Positions 53,155 to 62,711 of a stretch of DNA of 64,000 nt are shown one piece after another. Positions within the stretch are counted from its first letter, which is position 1. The number at the start of each line of letters is the position of its first letter. A model generated the notes under the pieces. That model was not told the DNA's origin. It searched no databases and saw nothing but the letters and a program-made list of their open reading frames with translations. Position numbers and translations under genes: made by a program. This DNA comes from Streptomyces sp. DI166 (GTDB lineage: Bacteria; Actinomycetota; Actinomycetes; Streptomycetales; Streptomycetaceae): NCBI RefSeq assembly GCF_900091315.1, contig NZ_FLSP01000003.1, forward strand, positions 120,842 through 184,841, read 5' to 3'.

Positions 53155-55075
53155 CGATGGCCTCCTTCAGAGCCGTTGCGAGCTGTTCGGCCTTGAACGG
53201 CATTCCGTTGACCTGGTTGTACGAGTGGGCGTCCACCAGGTACTTCGCCCGGATGAGCGTGGCGAGCTGCCCGAGGTTCATCTCGGGGACCACGACCCGG
53301 TCGTAGCGCTTGAGTACCTCGCCGAGGTTCTTCGGGAACGGGTTGAGATGACGCAGGTGCGCCTGCGCGATCGGCCTGCCCGCGTTGCGCAGCCGGCGCA
53401 CGGCCGCGGTGATCGGGCCGTAGGTCGAGCCCCAGCCCAGCACCAGCGTGCTCGCACCGTGCGGGTCGTCGACCTCCACGTCCGGCACGTCGATGCCGTC
53501 GATCTTCGCCTGCCGGGTCCGCACCATGAAGTCGTGGTTGGCCGGGTCGTAGGAGATGTTGCCCGTGCCGTCCTGCTTCTCGATGCCGCCGATGCGGTGT
53601 TCGAGCCCCGGCGTGCCCGGGATCGCCCACGGCCGGGCCAGCGTCAGCGGATCCCGCTTGTACGGCCAGAAGACCTCGGTGCCGTCCTCCGTCGTATGGT
53701 TCGGGCCCTGCGCGAACTGCACCCGCAGATCCGGGAGTTCGTCCAGCTCCGGAATCCGCCACGGCTCCGAGCCGTTGGCCAGGTAGCCGTCGGAGAGCAG
53801 GAACACCGGCGTGCGGTACGTCAGCGCGATCCGCGCGGCTTCGAGGGCCGCGTCGAAGCAGTCGGCCGGGGTGCACGGGGCGACGATCGGCACCGGCGCC
53901 TCGCCGTTGCGGCCGTACATCGCCTGGAGCAGGTCCGCCTGCTCCGTCTTGGTCGGCAGACCGGTCGACGGGCCGCCGCGCTGGATGTCCACCACCAGCA
54001 GCGGCAGCTCCAGCGACACCGCCAGGCCGATCGTCTCGCTCTTCAGCGCCACGCCGGGCCCGGACGTCGTCGTCACCGCCAGCGAACCGCCGAACGCCGC
54101 CCCCAGCGCCGCCCCGATCCCGGCGATCTCGTCCTCCGCCTGGAAGGTCCGCACACCGAAGTTCTTGTGCTTCGACAGCTCGTGCAGGATGTCGGAGGCC
54201 GGGGTGATCGGGTACGAGCCCAGGAAGAGGGGCAGGTCCGCCTGCCGGGACGCCGCGACCAGCCCGTAGGACAGGGCGAGGTTGCCGGAGATGTTGCGGT
54301 AGGTGCCGACGGGGAAGGCCTTCGCCGCCGGGGCCACCTCGTAGGAAACCGCGAAGTCCTCCGTCGTCTCACCGAAGTTCCAGCCCGCGCGGAACGCCGC
54401 GATGTTCGCCGCCGCGATCTCGGGCTTCTTGGCGAACTTCGACTTCAGGAACTTCTCGGTACCCTCGGTGGGCCGGTGGTACATCCACGACAGCAGGCCC
54501 AGCGCGAACATGTTCTTGCTGCGCTCGGCCTCCTTGCGGGAGAGGTCGAACTCCTTGAGCGCCTCCACCGTCAGCGTGGTCAGCGGCACCGGATGCAGGT
54601 GGTAGCCGTCCAGCGAGCCGTCCTCCAGTGGCGAGGACTCGTAGCCCACCTTCTGCATGGCCCGGCGTGTGAACTCGTCCGTGTTGACGATGATCTCCGC
54701 GCCGCGCGGCAGGTCGCCCACGTTCGCCTTCAGGGCCGCCGGGTTCATCGCCACCAGCACGTTCGGCGCGTCGCCCGGCGTGAGGATGTCGTGGTCGGCG
54801 AAGTGCAGCTGGAAGGAGGAGACACCAGGCAGGGTCCCGGCGGGAGCGCGGATCTCGGCGGGGAAGTTCGGCAGCGTCGACAGGTCGTTGCCGAACGACG
54901 CCGTCTCCGAGGTGAACCGGTCACCGGTGAGCTGCATACCGTCACCGGAATCCCCCGCGAACCGGATGATCACCCGGTCCAGCCGGCGCACGCCCTTCGC
55001 CGTCGCCGGATTGCGCTGCTCTCCCACTACTGCTTCGTCGGCCTGCTCCGCTGGGCTACTGACCTGGCTGGTCAC
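53147..55075 (-). CDS. korA: 2-oxoglutarate:ferredoxin oxidoreductase, alpha subunit (fused gamma-alpha)
   Basis: 642 residues from GTG 55075, with GGGAGG about 9 bases upstream. The N-terminal gamma domain has RVIIRFAGDSGDGMQLTGDR, and the alpha domain follows with LGSYPITPASDILHELSKHK, TFQAEDEIAGIGAALGAAFG and TKTEQADLLQAMYGRNGEAP. The fused gamma-alpha form with a separate beta subunit is the Kor type known from mycobacteria. It needs a ferredoxin partner, which is not visible here. The gene pair is separated from the second nuo set only by a two-component system. Confidence 0.94.
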   Translation of the reverse strand: MTSQVSSPAEQADEAVVGEQRNPATAKGVRRLDRVIIRFAGDSGDGMQLTGDRFTSETASFGNDLSTLPNFPAEIRAPAGTLPGVSSFQLHFADHDILTPGDAPNVLVAMNPAALKANVGDLPRGAEIIVNTDEFTRRAMQKVGYESSPLEDGSLDGYHLHPVPLTTLTVEALKEFDLSRKEAERSKNMFALGLLSWMYHRPTEGTEKFLKSKFAKKPEIAAANIAAFRAGWNFGETTEDFAVSYEVAPAAKAFPVGTYRNISGNLALSYGLVAASRQADLPLFLGSYPITPASDILHELSKHKNFGVRTFQAEDEIAGIGAALGAAFGGSLAVTTTSGPGVALKSETIGLAVSLELPLLVVDIQRGGPSTGLPTKTEQADLLQAMYGRNGEAPVPIVAPCTPADCFDAALEAARIALTYRTPVFLLSDGYLANGSEPWRIPELDELPDLRVQFAQGPNHTTEDGTEVFWPYKRDPLTLARPWAIPGTPGLEHRIGGIEKQDGTGNISYDPANHDFMVRTRQAKIDGIDVPDVEVDDPHGASTLVLGWGSTYGPITAAVRRLRNAGRPIAQAHLRHLNPFPKNLGEVLKRYDRVVVPEMNLGQLATLIRAKYLVDAHSYNQVNGMPFKAEQLATALKEAIDG

Positions 55076-55314
55076 TGAACTGGACCTCCCTAGAGGCGGC
55101 TGTCGGGGAGGGGCCCTCCCACAGGCCCTCCCACAGGATCAACCCTACGTCCGCAAGGGTCGCCTTCCCCGGGCCATTCGCATGATGGACACGGTTATGA
55201 GACGGTTCGCCACCCTGACTTGTCATGATTTACACGCCCCCCGGCGCTTCTCTGCAAGACGCTCCCCACTCCCTGTGCGGTTCTCCGGCCCCGTGGAGGT
55301 CGGCCGCCTTTTGT

Positions 55315-55327
55315 TGACACGGTGTCA
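55315..55327. promoter_or_regulatory. Palindrome between the response regulator and korA
   Basis: TGACACGGTGTCA, a perfect 6-1-6 inverted repeat five bases beyond the response regulator stop and 240 bases before the korA start. It may be an operator for korA or part of a terminator; no T run follows. Confidence 0.35.
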
Positions 55328-55332
55328 GGCCG

Positions 55333-56004
55333 TCAAGAGTTCAGGTAGGTCAGGACCGCCAGAACGCGACGGTGATCCCCGTCACTCTGGGACAGCCCGA
55401 GCTTGAGGAAAATGTTGCTGACGTGCTTCTCCACGGCTCCGTCGCTAACCACCAGCTGACGCGCGATGGCGGAATTGGTGCGCCCCTCCGCCATCAGCCC
55501 CAGCACCTCCCGCTCCCGCGGGGTCAGTCCCGCGAGGACGTCCTGCTTGCGGCTGCGCCCGAGCAGCTGTGCGACCACTTCGGGGTCCAGGGCCGTGCCG
55601 CCCTGGGCCACCCGCACTACCGCGTCCACGAACTCCCGGACCTCGGCCACCCGGTCCTTGAGCAGGTAACCCACCCCGCGGCTGGAACCGGCCAGAAGTT
55701 CGGTGGCGTACCTTTCCTCCACGTACTGTGACAGGACGAGCACCCCGAGTCCCGGATGTGCCTTGCGCAACTGCACGGCCGCCCGCACGCCCTCGTCCGT
55801 GTGCGTGGGCGGCATCCGTACGTCCGCGACCACGACGTCCGGCAGCGAGCCCTGCGCGTCCAGTTCCGTGATGGTCTTGATCAGTGCTTCCCCGTCGCCC
55901 ACCCCGGCCACGACCTCGTGCCCGCGGTCGGTCAGCAACCGGGTCAGGCCCTCCCTGAGCAGCACTGAGTCCTCGGCGATGACCACCCGCACCCTGTCCT
56001 CCAC
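55333..56004 (-). CDS. NarL/LuxR-type response regulator
   Basis: 223 residues from GTG 56004. The receiver domain has the acidic pocket E11-D12 in VVIAEDSVLLREGL, the phosphorylated D61 in DVVVADVRMPP, and the lysine in VGYLLKDRV. The LuxR helix-turn-helix is at the end (GLTPREREVLGLMAEGRTNS, AIARQLVVSDGAVEKHVSNI). It lies 245 bases after a histidine kinase on the same strand and is the only regulator for two kinases in a row. Targets are not known; the neighbouring korAB and nuo2 genes are candidates. Confidence 0.93.
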   Translation of the reverse strand: MEDRVRVVIAEDSVLLREGLTRLLTDRGHEVVAGVGDGEALIKTITELDAQGSLPDVVVADVRMPPTHTDEGVRAAVQLRKAHPGLGVLVLSQYVEERYATELLAGSSRGVGYLLKDRVAEVREFVDAVVRVAQGGTALDPEVVAQLLGRSRKQDVLAGLTPREREVLGLMAEGRTNSAIARQLVVSDGAVEKHVSNIFLKLGLSQSDGDHRRVLAVLTYLNS

Positions 56005-56249
56005 GACTTTCGGCCCCCCGAGCCCTGTTGCGTCCGGCCGGATGTCGCCCGACCTCGTTCCACGGCCTCAGTATTCCGCGATATGCCGGATCGCGGCGGG
56101 CCTGTGGATAACCTGCCGCGCGCTCCCGCGAGCAGGGTCGGGATTTGGACACGAGGGGTCGGACTTCGGATACGGGCCCGCCCCCGGTGCGGGGGACACC
56201 GGAGGCGGACGCGGAGGCGGACGCGAACGGGATCAGGAGCGCCGCGGTG

Positions 56250-57578
56250 TCACACCGTGCGCCAGGGCAGCTCCGCGGTGATCCGGGTCGGGCCGCCGAC
56301 GGGGGAGTCCACCACCAGGATCCCGTCGACCGCGTCGAGCCGTTCGGTGAGCCCGGCCAGACCCGAGCCCGCGGTGGTGTCGGCGCCGCCGACGCCGTTG
56401 TCGACGACCTGGAGCATCAGCCGGTTCTCCACCCGCCACACGTCCACGGCCGCCCAGGTGGCCCGAGAGTGCTTGCTGATGTTCTGCAGCAGCTCGGAGA
56501 CGGTGAAGTAGGCGATCCCCTCGATCGCCGGCACCGGCCGCTCGTCCAGGTCGACCTGCACCTCCACCGGGACCGTGCAGCGGGAGGCGACCGAGGAGAG
56601 CGCGGCGTCCAGGCCGCGGTCGGTCAGCACCGCGGGATGGATCCCGCGGGCCAGGTCCCGCAGCTCCTGAAGGGCGATCTTCACCTCGCCGTGGGCCTCG
56701 TCCACCATCCGGGCCGCGGCCTGCGGGTCCTCCGCGAGCTTCTCCTTCGCCAGGCCCAGATCCATCGCCAGCGCCACCAGGCGGGCCTGCGCGCCGTCGT
56801 GCAGGTCGCGCTCGATGCGCCGCAGATCGGCCGCCGCCGTGTCGACCACGACCCCGCGGTCCGACTCCAGTTCCACCACCCGCGTCGCCAGCCGCGACGG
56901 ACCCAGCAGCCCGTGCACCAGCAGCCGGTCGACCGTCGTCAGCGCCCGCACGATCCACGGCGTGGCCAGCGTGAAGAGCAGCCCCACCAGCGCCGTCACC
57001 GTGATCTCGAACGCGTTGTCGAGGTAGACGCTGTGTGTCTCGTCGCCGTAGAGCTGCATGCCGTCCTGTCCGCCGTACAGCGGGAACAGCCAGAACCACA
57101 GCGGGTACGTCAGCAGGCCCCAGCCGATCGACCAGAAGGTCACCGCGACGGTGAAGGAGAACGTCGCCCACGGCAGGTGCAGCACCGAGTACAGCAGGGC
57201 GCGCCAGGAGGCGCCGCTCTTGAGGACCGCGCCCATCCAGGCCAGGAAGCCCTGCTTGCGGATGCGCAGCGGCTCGGGGTCGGCGACCTCCAGGTCCAGC
57301 AGCCCACGCGCGCGTGCCCGCTCCAGTGCCCCGAAACCGCGGCAGCCGGCCAGGCCCGCCGCCATGACCGGGATGCCGAGGAAGGTCACCAGCAGACCGG
57401 CGCCCAGGGAGACCATGGTGACCGAGTAGGTGAAGAGCACGATGCTGATCGGCAGGCCGATCAGAACGTAGATCAGCTCCCGCCAGTGCCGCGCCTCGAA
57501 AGGCGCCCGCAGTCCGGCGGGCAGCCGGTGCCTCTCGGGGACATCGAGTCCGTAACCCTGCCCGTACTCCATGGCCAT
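56250..57578 (-). CDS. Sensor histidine kinase (HisKA_3), copy 1
   Basis: 442 residues from ATG 57578. Two pairs of membrane segments lie in the first 215 residues (LIYVLIGLPISIVLFTYSVT, then GAGLLVTFLGIPVMAAGLAG, WATFSFTVAVTFWSIGWGLL and EITVTALVGLLFTLATPWIV), with cytoplasmic pieces between. The phosphorylated H260 is in LRRIERDLHDGAQARLVALA. The ATPase domain has LLQNISKHS, VVDNGVGGAD and GSGLAGLTERLDAVDG. The sensor part is of the DUF1206/"sensor domain" type of streptomycetes, ligand unknown. A frame upstream is also open to 57674, across a short tandem repeat. Confidence 0.9.
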   Translation of the reverse strand: MAMEYGQGYGLDVPERHRLPAGLRAPFEARHWRELIYVLIGLPISIVLFTYSVTMVSLGAGLLVTFLGIPVMAAGLAGCRGFGALERARARGLLDLEVADPEPLRIRKQGFLAWMGAVLKSGASWRALLYSVLHLPWATFSFTVAVTFWSIGWGLLTYPLWFWLFPLYGGQDGMQLYGDETHSVYLDNAFEITVTALVGLLFTLATPWIVRALTTVDRLLVHGLLGPSRLATRVVELESDRGVVVDTAAADLRRIERDLHDGAQARLVALAMDLGLAKEKLAEDPQAAARMVDEAHGEVKIALQELRDLARGIHPAVLTDRGLDAALSSVASRCTVPVEVQVDLDERPVPAIEGIAYFTVSELLQNISKHSRATWAAVDVWRVENRLMLQVVDNGVGGADTTAGSGLAGLTERLDAVDGILVVDSPVGGPTRITAELPWRTV

Positions 57579-57613
57579 CGGCGTCGTCCGTTTCTCTTCC
57601 GTGCGTCCGGGGT

Positions 57614-57670
57614 GTGCGTACTTGTGCGCGTACCTGTGCGCGTACCTGCGTGGTACCTGAGTGCGTACCT
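57614..57670 (+). repeat. 12-bp tandem repeats upstream of histidine kinase 1
   Basis: Five units based on GTGCGCGTACCT (two exact at 57624-57635 and 57636-57647, others altered: GTGCGTACTT, GCGTGGTACCT, GAGTGCGTACCT). Read on the minus strand in frame with the kinase they would encode YAHRYAHKYAH, so the repeat could be part of a longer N-terminus. Confidence 0.65.
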
Positions 57671-57772
57671 CCACCCTCCTGCGCCGCAGGTCCGCGGACC
57701 ATGGAGGCCATCGGCGTCTTCAAAGGGGGGTTTTCCCTACCCCCCGGCTCCCGTCCGGCCCCCGCCGCGGGC

Positions 57773-58993
57773 CTACCCCCGCTCCGGAACCCGGTCCCGC
57801 CAGGGCAACTCGGCCGTGACCGTGGTCGGCCCGCCCTCCGGGGAGTCGATGACGAACAGCCCGTCCACCGCGCCCAGCCGCTCGGCGAGCCCCTGCATCC
57901 CCGTACCGCCGTCCAGCCGGGCCCCGCCGCGGCCGTCGTCCCACACCTGGAGCAGCAGCCGGTCGTTCGCCCGCCACACGTCCACCGACGCCGAGCGGGC
58001 CATGCTGTGCTTGCTGACGTTCTGCAGCAACTCGGAGACCGTGAAGTAGGCGATGCCCTCGATCGCCGCGGCCGGCCGCTCGTCCAGGTCCACGGTCACC
58101 TTCACCGGGACCGTGCAGCGGGAGGCGACCGAGGAGAGCGCGGCGTCCAGGCCGCGGTCGGTCAGCACCGCCGGGTGGATGCCGCGCGCCAGGTCCCGCA
58201 GCTCCTGGAGGGCCAGCTTCACCTCGCCGTGCGCCTCCTCGACCATCGCCGCCGCGTACTCGGGGTCCTCCAGCAGCTTCTCCTTGGCCAGACCGAGCCC
58301 CATCGCCAGATTGACCAGCCGGGCCTGCGCGCCGTCGTGCAGATCCCGCTCGATGCGCCGCAGATCGGCCGCCGCCGTGTCGACCACGACCCCGCGGTCG
58401 GACTCCAGTTCGGCGATCCGGCGCTCCAGGTCGTCCGACGGCGACAGCAGGCCCCGCACCATCGCCCGGTCCAGGTTCGCCATGCCCCGCGCGAGGAACG
58501 GCAGCACCGGCCACAGCACGAACAGCGAGGCCAGCGTCACGGTGAAGGTGAGGATGCCCCAGGGCAGCCGGATGAACTCGTACAGCACCGTCCGCCAGCC
58601 CACCGGGTCCTTCAGCAGCAGCCACAACTGTGGGAAGAAGCCGTTCCGGCTGCCCCGCAGCCTGAGCGGGCTCGGCTCGTCCACCCGCACCCCGAGCAGC
58701 CGCCGGGCCCGCCTGCGCTCCAGCTTGCCGAGCTGCCGCGCGCCCATCAGCCCGAGCGCCAGCAGCGGGAAGCCGACCACCGTCACCGTCAACCCCGCGC
58801 CGACCGACAGCAGGGTCACGACATAGGTGAAGCCGAACAGCGACACCGGGAGATTCAGCAGGAGGTGCAGGATCTCCTTCCAGGTGTGCCGGTCGTAGGC
58901 GAAACGGGCCGGCGGCAGCGGCTCCTCCTCGTCGTAGGGGGCGGCTCCGGCGGCTCTCGTGGCGCGGTGGGAAGACGGCTGGCGTTCGGTCAT
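57773..58993 (-). CDS. Sensor histidine kinase (HisKA_3), copy 2
   Basis: 406 residues from ATG 58993. The architecture equals that of copy 1 but is shorter: membrane segments (LPVSLFGFTYVVTLLSVGAG, LTVTVVGFPLLALGLMGARQ, LTFTVTLASLFVLWPVLPFL), then H219 in LRRIERDLHDGAQARLVNLA. The ATPase part has LLQNVSKHSMARSASVDVW, VWDDGRGGARLDGGTGMQGL. The kinase cores of the two proteins share long identical stretches, for example ILTDRGLDAALSSVASRC-like and GVVVDTAAADLRRIERDLHD, while sensor parts differ much more. It is 194 bases from copy 1; both probably feed the one response regulator. Confidence 0.9.
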   Translation of the reverse strand: MTERQPSSHRATRAAGAAPYDEEEPLPPARFAYDRHTWKEILHLLLNLPVSLFGFTYVVTLLSVGAGLTVTVVGFPLLALGLMGARQLGKLERRRARRLLGVRVDEPSPLRLRGSRNGFFPQLWLLLKDPVGWRTVLYEFIRLPWGILTFTVTLASLFVLWPVLPFLARGMANLDRAMVRGLLSPSDDLERRIAELESDRGVVVDTAAADLRRIERDLHDGAQARLVNLAMGLGLAKEKLLEDPEYAAAMVEEAHGEVKLALQELRDLARGIHPAVLTDRGLDAALSSVASRCTVPVKVTVDLDERPAAAIEGIAYFTVSELLQNVSKHSMARSASVDVWRANDRLLLQVWDDGRGGARLDGGTGMQGLAERLGAVDGLFVIDSPEGGPTTVTAELPWRDRVPERG

Positions 58994-59095
58994 ATGGGCT
59001 AGCGTGCCGGTCGAGCGGCGCTCGCGCCATGAGGCGGACCGCCCAGCTCCCCTGGGGAAAACCCCACTGCCGCACACGAAGCTGTGACGGGCTGC

Positions 59096-59123
59096 TTACG
59101 CTCGCTTTAACAGGGCCTAGACT
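59096..59123 (+). promoter_or_regulatory. Candidate promoter of the second nuo cluster
   Basis: TTACGC (59096-59101) and TAGACT (59118-59123) with 16 bases between. The start would be at about 59130, leaving a leader of 55 bases to GTG 59185. No complete Rex operator is seen here, in contrast to nuoA. Confidence 0.35.
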
Positions 59124-59184
59124 CCCGTGCGTACTAGATCGTCGAACGGCTGTGTTCACTGAGGTCAGGGAGCGAGGGACGGAC

Positions 59185-59604
59185 GTGCCGGAAACGACCG
59201 TCGTCGTCGCGGCGGACAAGGGTGTCGTCGTCTCGGCGGAGTACTTCCAGTCCTACTCGGTCGTCGGACTGCTCGCCGTGGTCGGCGTGCTGTTCGTCGC
59301 GGTCGCCTTCGGGGCCGGTCGCCTGCTGCGGCCCGTGGTCCCGACGCCCGAGAAACTGCTGACGTACGAGTGCGGAGTCGACCCCGTCGGCGAGGGCTGG
59401 GCGCACACCCAGGTCCGTTATTACGTCTACGCCTTCCTGTACGTCATCTTCGCGGTCGACTCGATCTTCCTGTTCCCCTGGGCGACGGTCTTCGCCGCGC
59501 CCGGCTACGGGGCCACCACCCTCGTCGAGATGTTCATCTTCCTCGGCTTCCTTGCCGTCGGTCTGCTGTACGCATACAAGAAGGGCGTCCTGGCATGGAC
59601 GTGA
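59185..59604 (+). CDS. nuoA2: NADH-quinone oxidoreductase subunit A, second copy
   Basis: 139 residues from GTG 59185 (GAGGGA upstream); GTG 59152 would add eleven residues but has no ribosome site. Three membrane segments and the family loop [20 protein letters not shown], then [20 protein letters not shown]. The N-terminus is longer than in the first NuoA. It overlaps nuoB2 by ten bases. Confidence 0.93.
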   Translation: MPETTVVVAADKGVVVSAEYFQSYSVVGLLAVVGVLFVAVAFGAGRLLRPVVPTPEKLLTYECGVDPVGEGWAHTQVRYYVYAFLYVIFAVDSIFLFPWATVFAAPGYGATTLVEMFIFLGFLAVGLLYAYKKGVLAWT

Positions 59605-60197
59605 CCCCCGCCTCGTCCGAGCCGGTGCCGCTGCCGGAGCCCAAGCGGCTCGGCGCGCTCGCCCGCCTGGCACCCGAGCCGATGAAAGTGGTCCTCAACT
59701 GGGGCCGCCGCTACTCGCTCTGGGTCTTCAACTTCGGCCTCGCCTGCTGCGCGATCGAGTTCATCGCGGCGTCCATGGCCCGCCACGACTTCATCCGCCT
59801 CGGCGTGATCCCCTTCGCGCCCGGCCCGCGCCAGGCCGACCTGATGGTCGTCTCCGGCACGGTCACCGACAAGATGGCGCCCGCGGTCAAGCGGCTGTAC
59901 GAGCAGATGCCCGAGCCGAAGTACGTCATCTCCTTTGGCGCGTGCAGCAACTGCGGCGGCCCGTACTGGGACTCGTACTCGGTCACCAAGGGCGTCGACC
60001 AGATCATCCCGGTGGACGTGTACGTCCCCGGCTGCCCGCCCCGCCCCGAGGCGCTGCTCCAGGGCATCCTGAAGCTCCAGGAGAAGATCGCCCGGGAGTC
60101 GCTGGGGGAGCGGTACGGGACGGCGCGGCCCTCGGCGGCGGCGCTGCAGAGCGGGCTGGTCGCGGCCCCGGTTCCGACCGAGGGGGACGAGCGATGA
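59595..60197 (+). CDS. nuoB2: NADH-quinone oxidoreductase subunit B, second copy
   Basis: 200 residues. The N2 cluster ligands are complete: [40 protein letters not shown] and [14 protein letters not shown]. Compared with the first NuoB it has GACSNCGG in place of GVCASSGG, the form found in ferredoxin- or F420-linked complex I and group 4 hydrogenase relatives as well as in some Nuo. Cluster binding should be intact, so it can take part in quinone reduction if a NuoD partner is present. Confidence 0.94.
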   Translation: MDVTPASSEPVPLPEPKRLGALARLAPEPMKVVLNWGRRYSLWVFNFGLACCAIEFIAASMARHDFIRLGVIPFAPGPRQADLMVVSGTVTDKMAPAVKRLYEQMPEPKYVISFGACSNCGGPYWDSYSVTKGVDQIIPVDVYVPGCPPRPEALLQGILKLQEKIARESLGERYGTARPSAAALQSGLVAAPVPTEGDER

Positions 60198-61744
60198 GCG
60201 CTGTCGGCTGGCTGCCCGCCCCCGTGGAGGAACTCTTCGGTACGGAGGCCACGGCCGAGGAGTCCTACGAGGTCCTGACCGTCGACGTACCGCCGACGAG
60301 CTGGACCTCCGCCCTCCGTACCGCCCGTGACGAGCTGGGCTGCACCTTCTTCGACTGGCTGAGCGCGGTCGACGAACCCGGCACGGGGTTCCGGGTCGCC
60401 GCCCACGTCGCCGCCCTGTCTCCCGTACGCCGTCTGCTGCTGCGCACGACGGTCCCGCACGAGTCGGCGGTCCTTCCGTCCGCGGTCACCGTGTACGCGG
60501 GCGCGGCCTGGCACGAACGCGAGACCCACGAGATGTTCGGCGTCACCTTCGAGGGCCACCCGGGGCTGGACCACCTCCTCCTCCCCGAGACCTTCGAGGG
60601 CCACCCCCTGCGCAAGGACTTCGTCCTCGCCGCCCGCGTCGCCAAGGCCTGGCCCGGCGCCAAGGAACCCGGCGAGTCCGACCACGGCGGCCCCAAGCGC
60701 CGCCAGATGCTCCCGCCCGGCGTACCCGACCCGAACGAGTGGGGTCCCCTGAAGGGCCAGCTCCCGGCCGCCCCGGCCCGCCCGGCCCGCCGAGCCGCGG
60801 CAGGCGCGGCAGGCGCGGCGGCGGGGGAGCGCCCGGTACGGCGCGCCCGGTCCGTCTCGGAGGGCTCGGCAAGCCAGCAGGCGGCAACCGCGACGCCGCG
60901 ACGGGCCCGCAGCGCGGGTGAGGGTTCGGCTTCCCAACGGACCGAGCCGCCGGCGGCGGAGGGCACGACGGCGGAGGGCACAGCGGCGCCTACCCCGCGC
61001 CGTGCCCGTAGCGCGACCGAGGGTTCGGCCTCCCAGCGCACCCAGCCCCCGGCAGCCGGGGACACGTCGACCCCGACCCCGCGCCGCGCCCGTAGCGCGA
61101 CCGAGGGTTCGGCCTCCCAGCGCACCCAGCCCCCGACGGCCGAGGGCACGTCGACCCCCACCCCGCCCAGGACCGCGCGCAGCGCGGACGCCCCCTGGCA
61201 CCACGCCCGCCCGGCCTTCGACGAGGGCGAAACGGCGCCGAAGGACGCGCCGGCTCCGGCGAGCGACGCGCCTACGGGGGCCGCGCCCGCACCTGAGGGA
61301 GAGGCGGCGCCGCAGGCCAAGCCGACCTCGGCGAGTGACGCGTCCGCGGAGACTGCTTCCACGCCCGAGGCGGAAACGGCACCGAAGGACGCGCCGAGCC
61401 CGGCCGACGACGGGTCCGCGAAGACCGAGCCCGCGAAGACCGAGCCCGCACCGGAGGCTGACGCGGGGCCGCAGGCCAAGCAGGCCCCGGCGGGCGAGGC
61501 GGCTCCGAAGGACACGCCGGCTCCGGCGGACGACCAGGCCTCGGCGGACGACCAGGCCTCGGCGGACGACCAGCCGTCGCCGGACGACCAGCCCCCGGCC
61601 GACGACGGACCCGCGAAAACCGAGCCCGCCCCGGAAGCTGACCCGGAGCCGCAGGCCAAGCCCGCCCCCGCCGAAGAAGCCCCCGCCCCGGCCCAGCAGC
61701 CCGCCCCCGAAGACCCGGACACCCCCGCAGGAGGCCCGCAGTGA
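60194..61744 (+). CDS. nuoC2: NADH-quinone oxidoreductase subunit C, second copy, with long repetitive tail
   Basis: 516 residues, more than twice the usual NuoC. Residues 1-190 are the NuoC domain ([40 protein letters not shown], then [10 protein letters not shown]). Residues 191-516 form a tail of low complexity. Its first part has four RRARS...EGSASQ units (RRARS at 216, 236, 269 and 298) and a fifth degenerate one near 327; the later part is Pro/Ala/Asp/Glu-rich with short repeats such as [16 protein letters not shown]. The tail is predicted to be disordered and changes from basic to acidic. It has no known role in complex I. ATG 60194 and the stop overlap both neighbours. Confidence 0.9.
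   Translation: MSAVGWLPAPVEELFGTEATAEESYEVLTVDVPPTSWTSALRTARDELGCTFFDWLSAVDEPGTGFRVAAHVAALSPVRRLLLRTTVPHESAVLPSAVTVYAGAAWHERETHEMFGVTFEGHPGLDHLLLPETFEGHPLRKDFVLAARVAKAWPGAKEPGESDHGGPKRRQMLPPGVPDPNEWGPLKGQLPAAPARPARRAAAGAAGAAAGERPVRRARSVSEGSASQQAATATPRRARSAGEGSASQRTEPPAAEGTTAEGTAAPTPRRARSATEGSASQRTQPPAAGDTSTPTPRRARSATEGSASQRTQPPTAEGTSTPTPPRTARSADAPWHHARPAFDEGETAPKDAPAPASDAPTGAAPAPEGEAAPQAKPTSASDASAETASTPEAETAPKDAPSPADDGSAKTEPAKTEPAPEADAGPQAKQAPAGEAAPKDTPAPADDQASADDQASADDQPSPDDQPPADDGPAKTEPAPEADPEPQAKPAPAEEAPAPAQQPAPEDPDTPAGGPQ
60839..61183 (+). repeat. In-frame repeats coding for the NuoC2 tail
   Basis: Units of about 84 bases encode [19 protein letters not shown] plus a variable spacer. The two best copies begin near 61000 and 61086 and share the stretch GCCCGTAGCGCGACCGAGGG exactly. 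Farther on, an 18-base unit GACGACCAGGCCTCGGCG is repeated at 61529-61590. Close identity at DNA level suggests recent slippage or conversion. Confidence 0.8.
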
Positions 61745-62709
61745 ACGACGCGCTCGACGTCACCCTGCGACTCCTCGTCGTCTTCGTCGTCTTCCTGACC
61801 TTCCCCCTGCTCATCGGCCAGACCGAGCACAAGGTGATGGCGCACATGCAGGGCCGCCTCGGCCCCATGTACGCGGGCGGCTTCCACGGCTGGGCCCAGC
61901 TCGTCGCCGACGGTGTGAAGTTCGCGCAGAAGGAGGACGTGGTTCCGGCCGGCGCGGACCGCCGTATCTTCCAGCTCGCCCCCGCCGTGGCGCTGCTGCC
62001 GTACCTCCTCGTGCTGCTCGCCATCCCGATCGGCCCCGAGGAGGGCGCCGTCGGCGAGGTCATCGACGCGGGCGTCTTCTTCGTACTGGCCGTCATGGGC
62101 GTCGGCGTCCTCGGCGCGCTGATGGCCGGGTGGGCCTCCGCCAACAAGTTCTCCCTCCTCGGCGGCCTGCGCACCGCCGCCCAGCTCCTCGCCTACGAAC
62201 TCCCGATGCTGCTGGCCGCCGCCTCCGTGGCGATGGCGGCGGGCACGGTCTCGCTGCCCGGCATCCTCAACGCCTTCGAGTGGTGGTGGCTGCCCTGGCA
62301 GATCGTCGGCGCGATCGTCTTCTTCGTGGCCGGCCTCGCCGAACTCCAGCGCCCGCCCTTCGACATGCCGGTCGCCGACTCGGAGATCATCTTCGGCGCG
62401 TACACCGAGTACACGGGCCTGCGCTTCGCCCTGTTCCTGCTCGCCGAGTACGCCGGAATCGTCGTCCTGTGCGGTCTGACCACCGTCCTCTTCCTCGGCG
62501 GCTGGCACGGCCCCTGGGGCGCCGACGGCCTCGGCTGGGTGTGGACGCTGCTGAAGACGGCCGTCCTCGCCTTCATCGTGATCTGGCTCCGTGTCACCTA
62601 CCCCCGGCTGCGCGAGGACCAGCTCCAGAAGCTCTCCTGGACCCTCCTCGTGCCCCTCGCCCTCGCCCAGATCGCCCTCACCGGCATCGTCAAGGTGGTG
62701 ATCGAGTAA
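61741..62709 (+). CDS. nuoH2: NADH-quinone oxidoreductase subunit H, second copy
   Basis: 322 residues from GTG 61741. Eight membrane segments and the family blocks [38 protein letters not shown] and [20 protein letters not shown]. The C-terminal tail of the first NuoH is absent. It follows nuoC2 with overlapping stop and start; in a full operon nuoD, E, F and G would lie between these two genes. Confidence 0.94.
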   Translation: MNDALDVTLRLLVVFVVFLTFPLLIGQTEHKVMAHMQGRLGPMYAGGFHGWAQLVADGVKFAQKEDVVPAGADRRIFQLAPAVALLPYLLVLLAIPIGPEEGAVGEVIDAGVFFVLAVMGVGVLGALMAGWASANKFSLLGGLRTAAQLLAYELPMLLAAASVAMAAGTVSLPGILNAFEWWWLPWQIVGAIVFFVAGLAELQRPPFDMPVADSEIIFGAYTEYTGLRFALFLLAEYAGIVVLCGLTTVLFLGGWHGPWGADGLGWVWTLLKTAVLAFIVIWLRVTYPRLREDQLQKLSWTLLVPLALAQIALTGIVKVVIE

Positions 62710-62711
62710 CC

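Noticed and set aside
59000..59184. A Rex operator before nuoA2
   Set aside because: Only a half-site (GTTCACT) is seen; no 18-base match to TTGTGAA-N4-TTCACAA.
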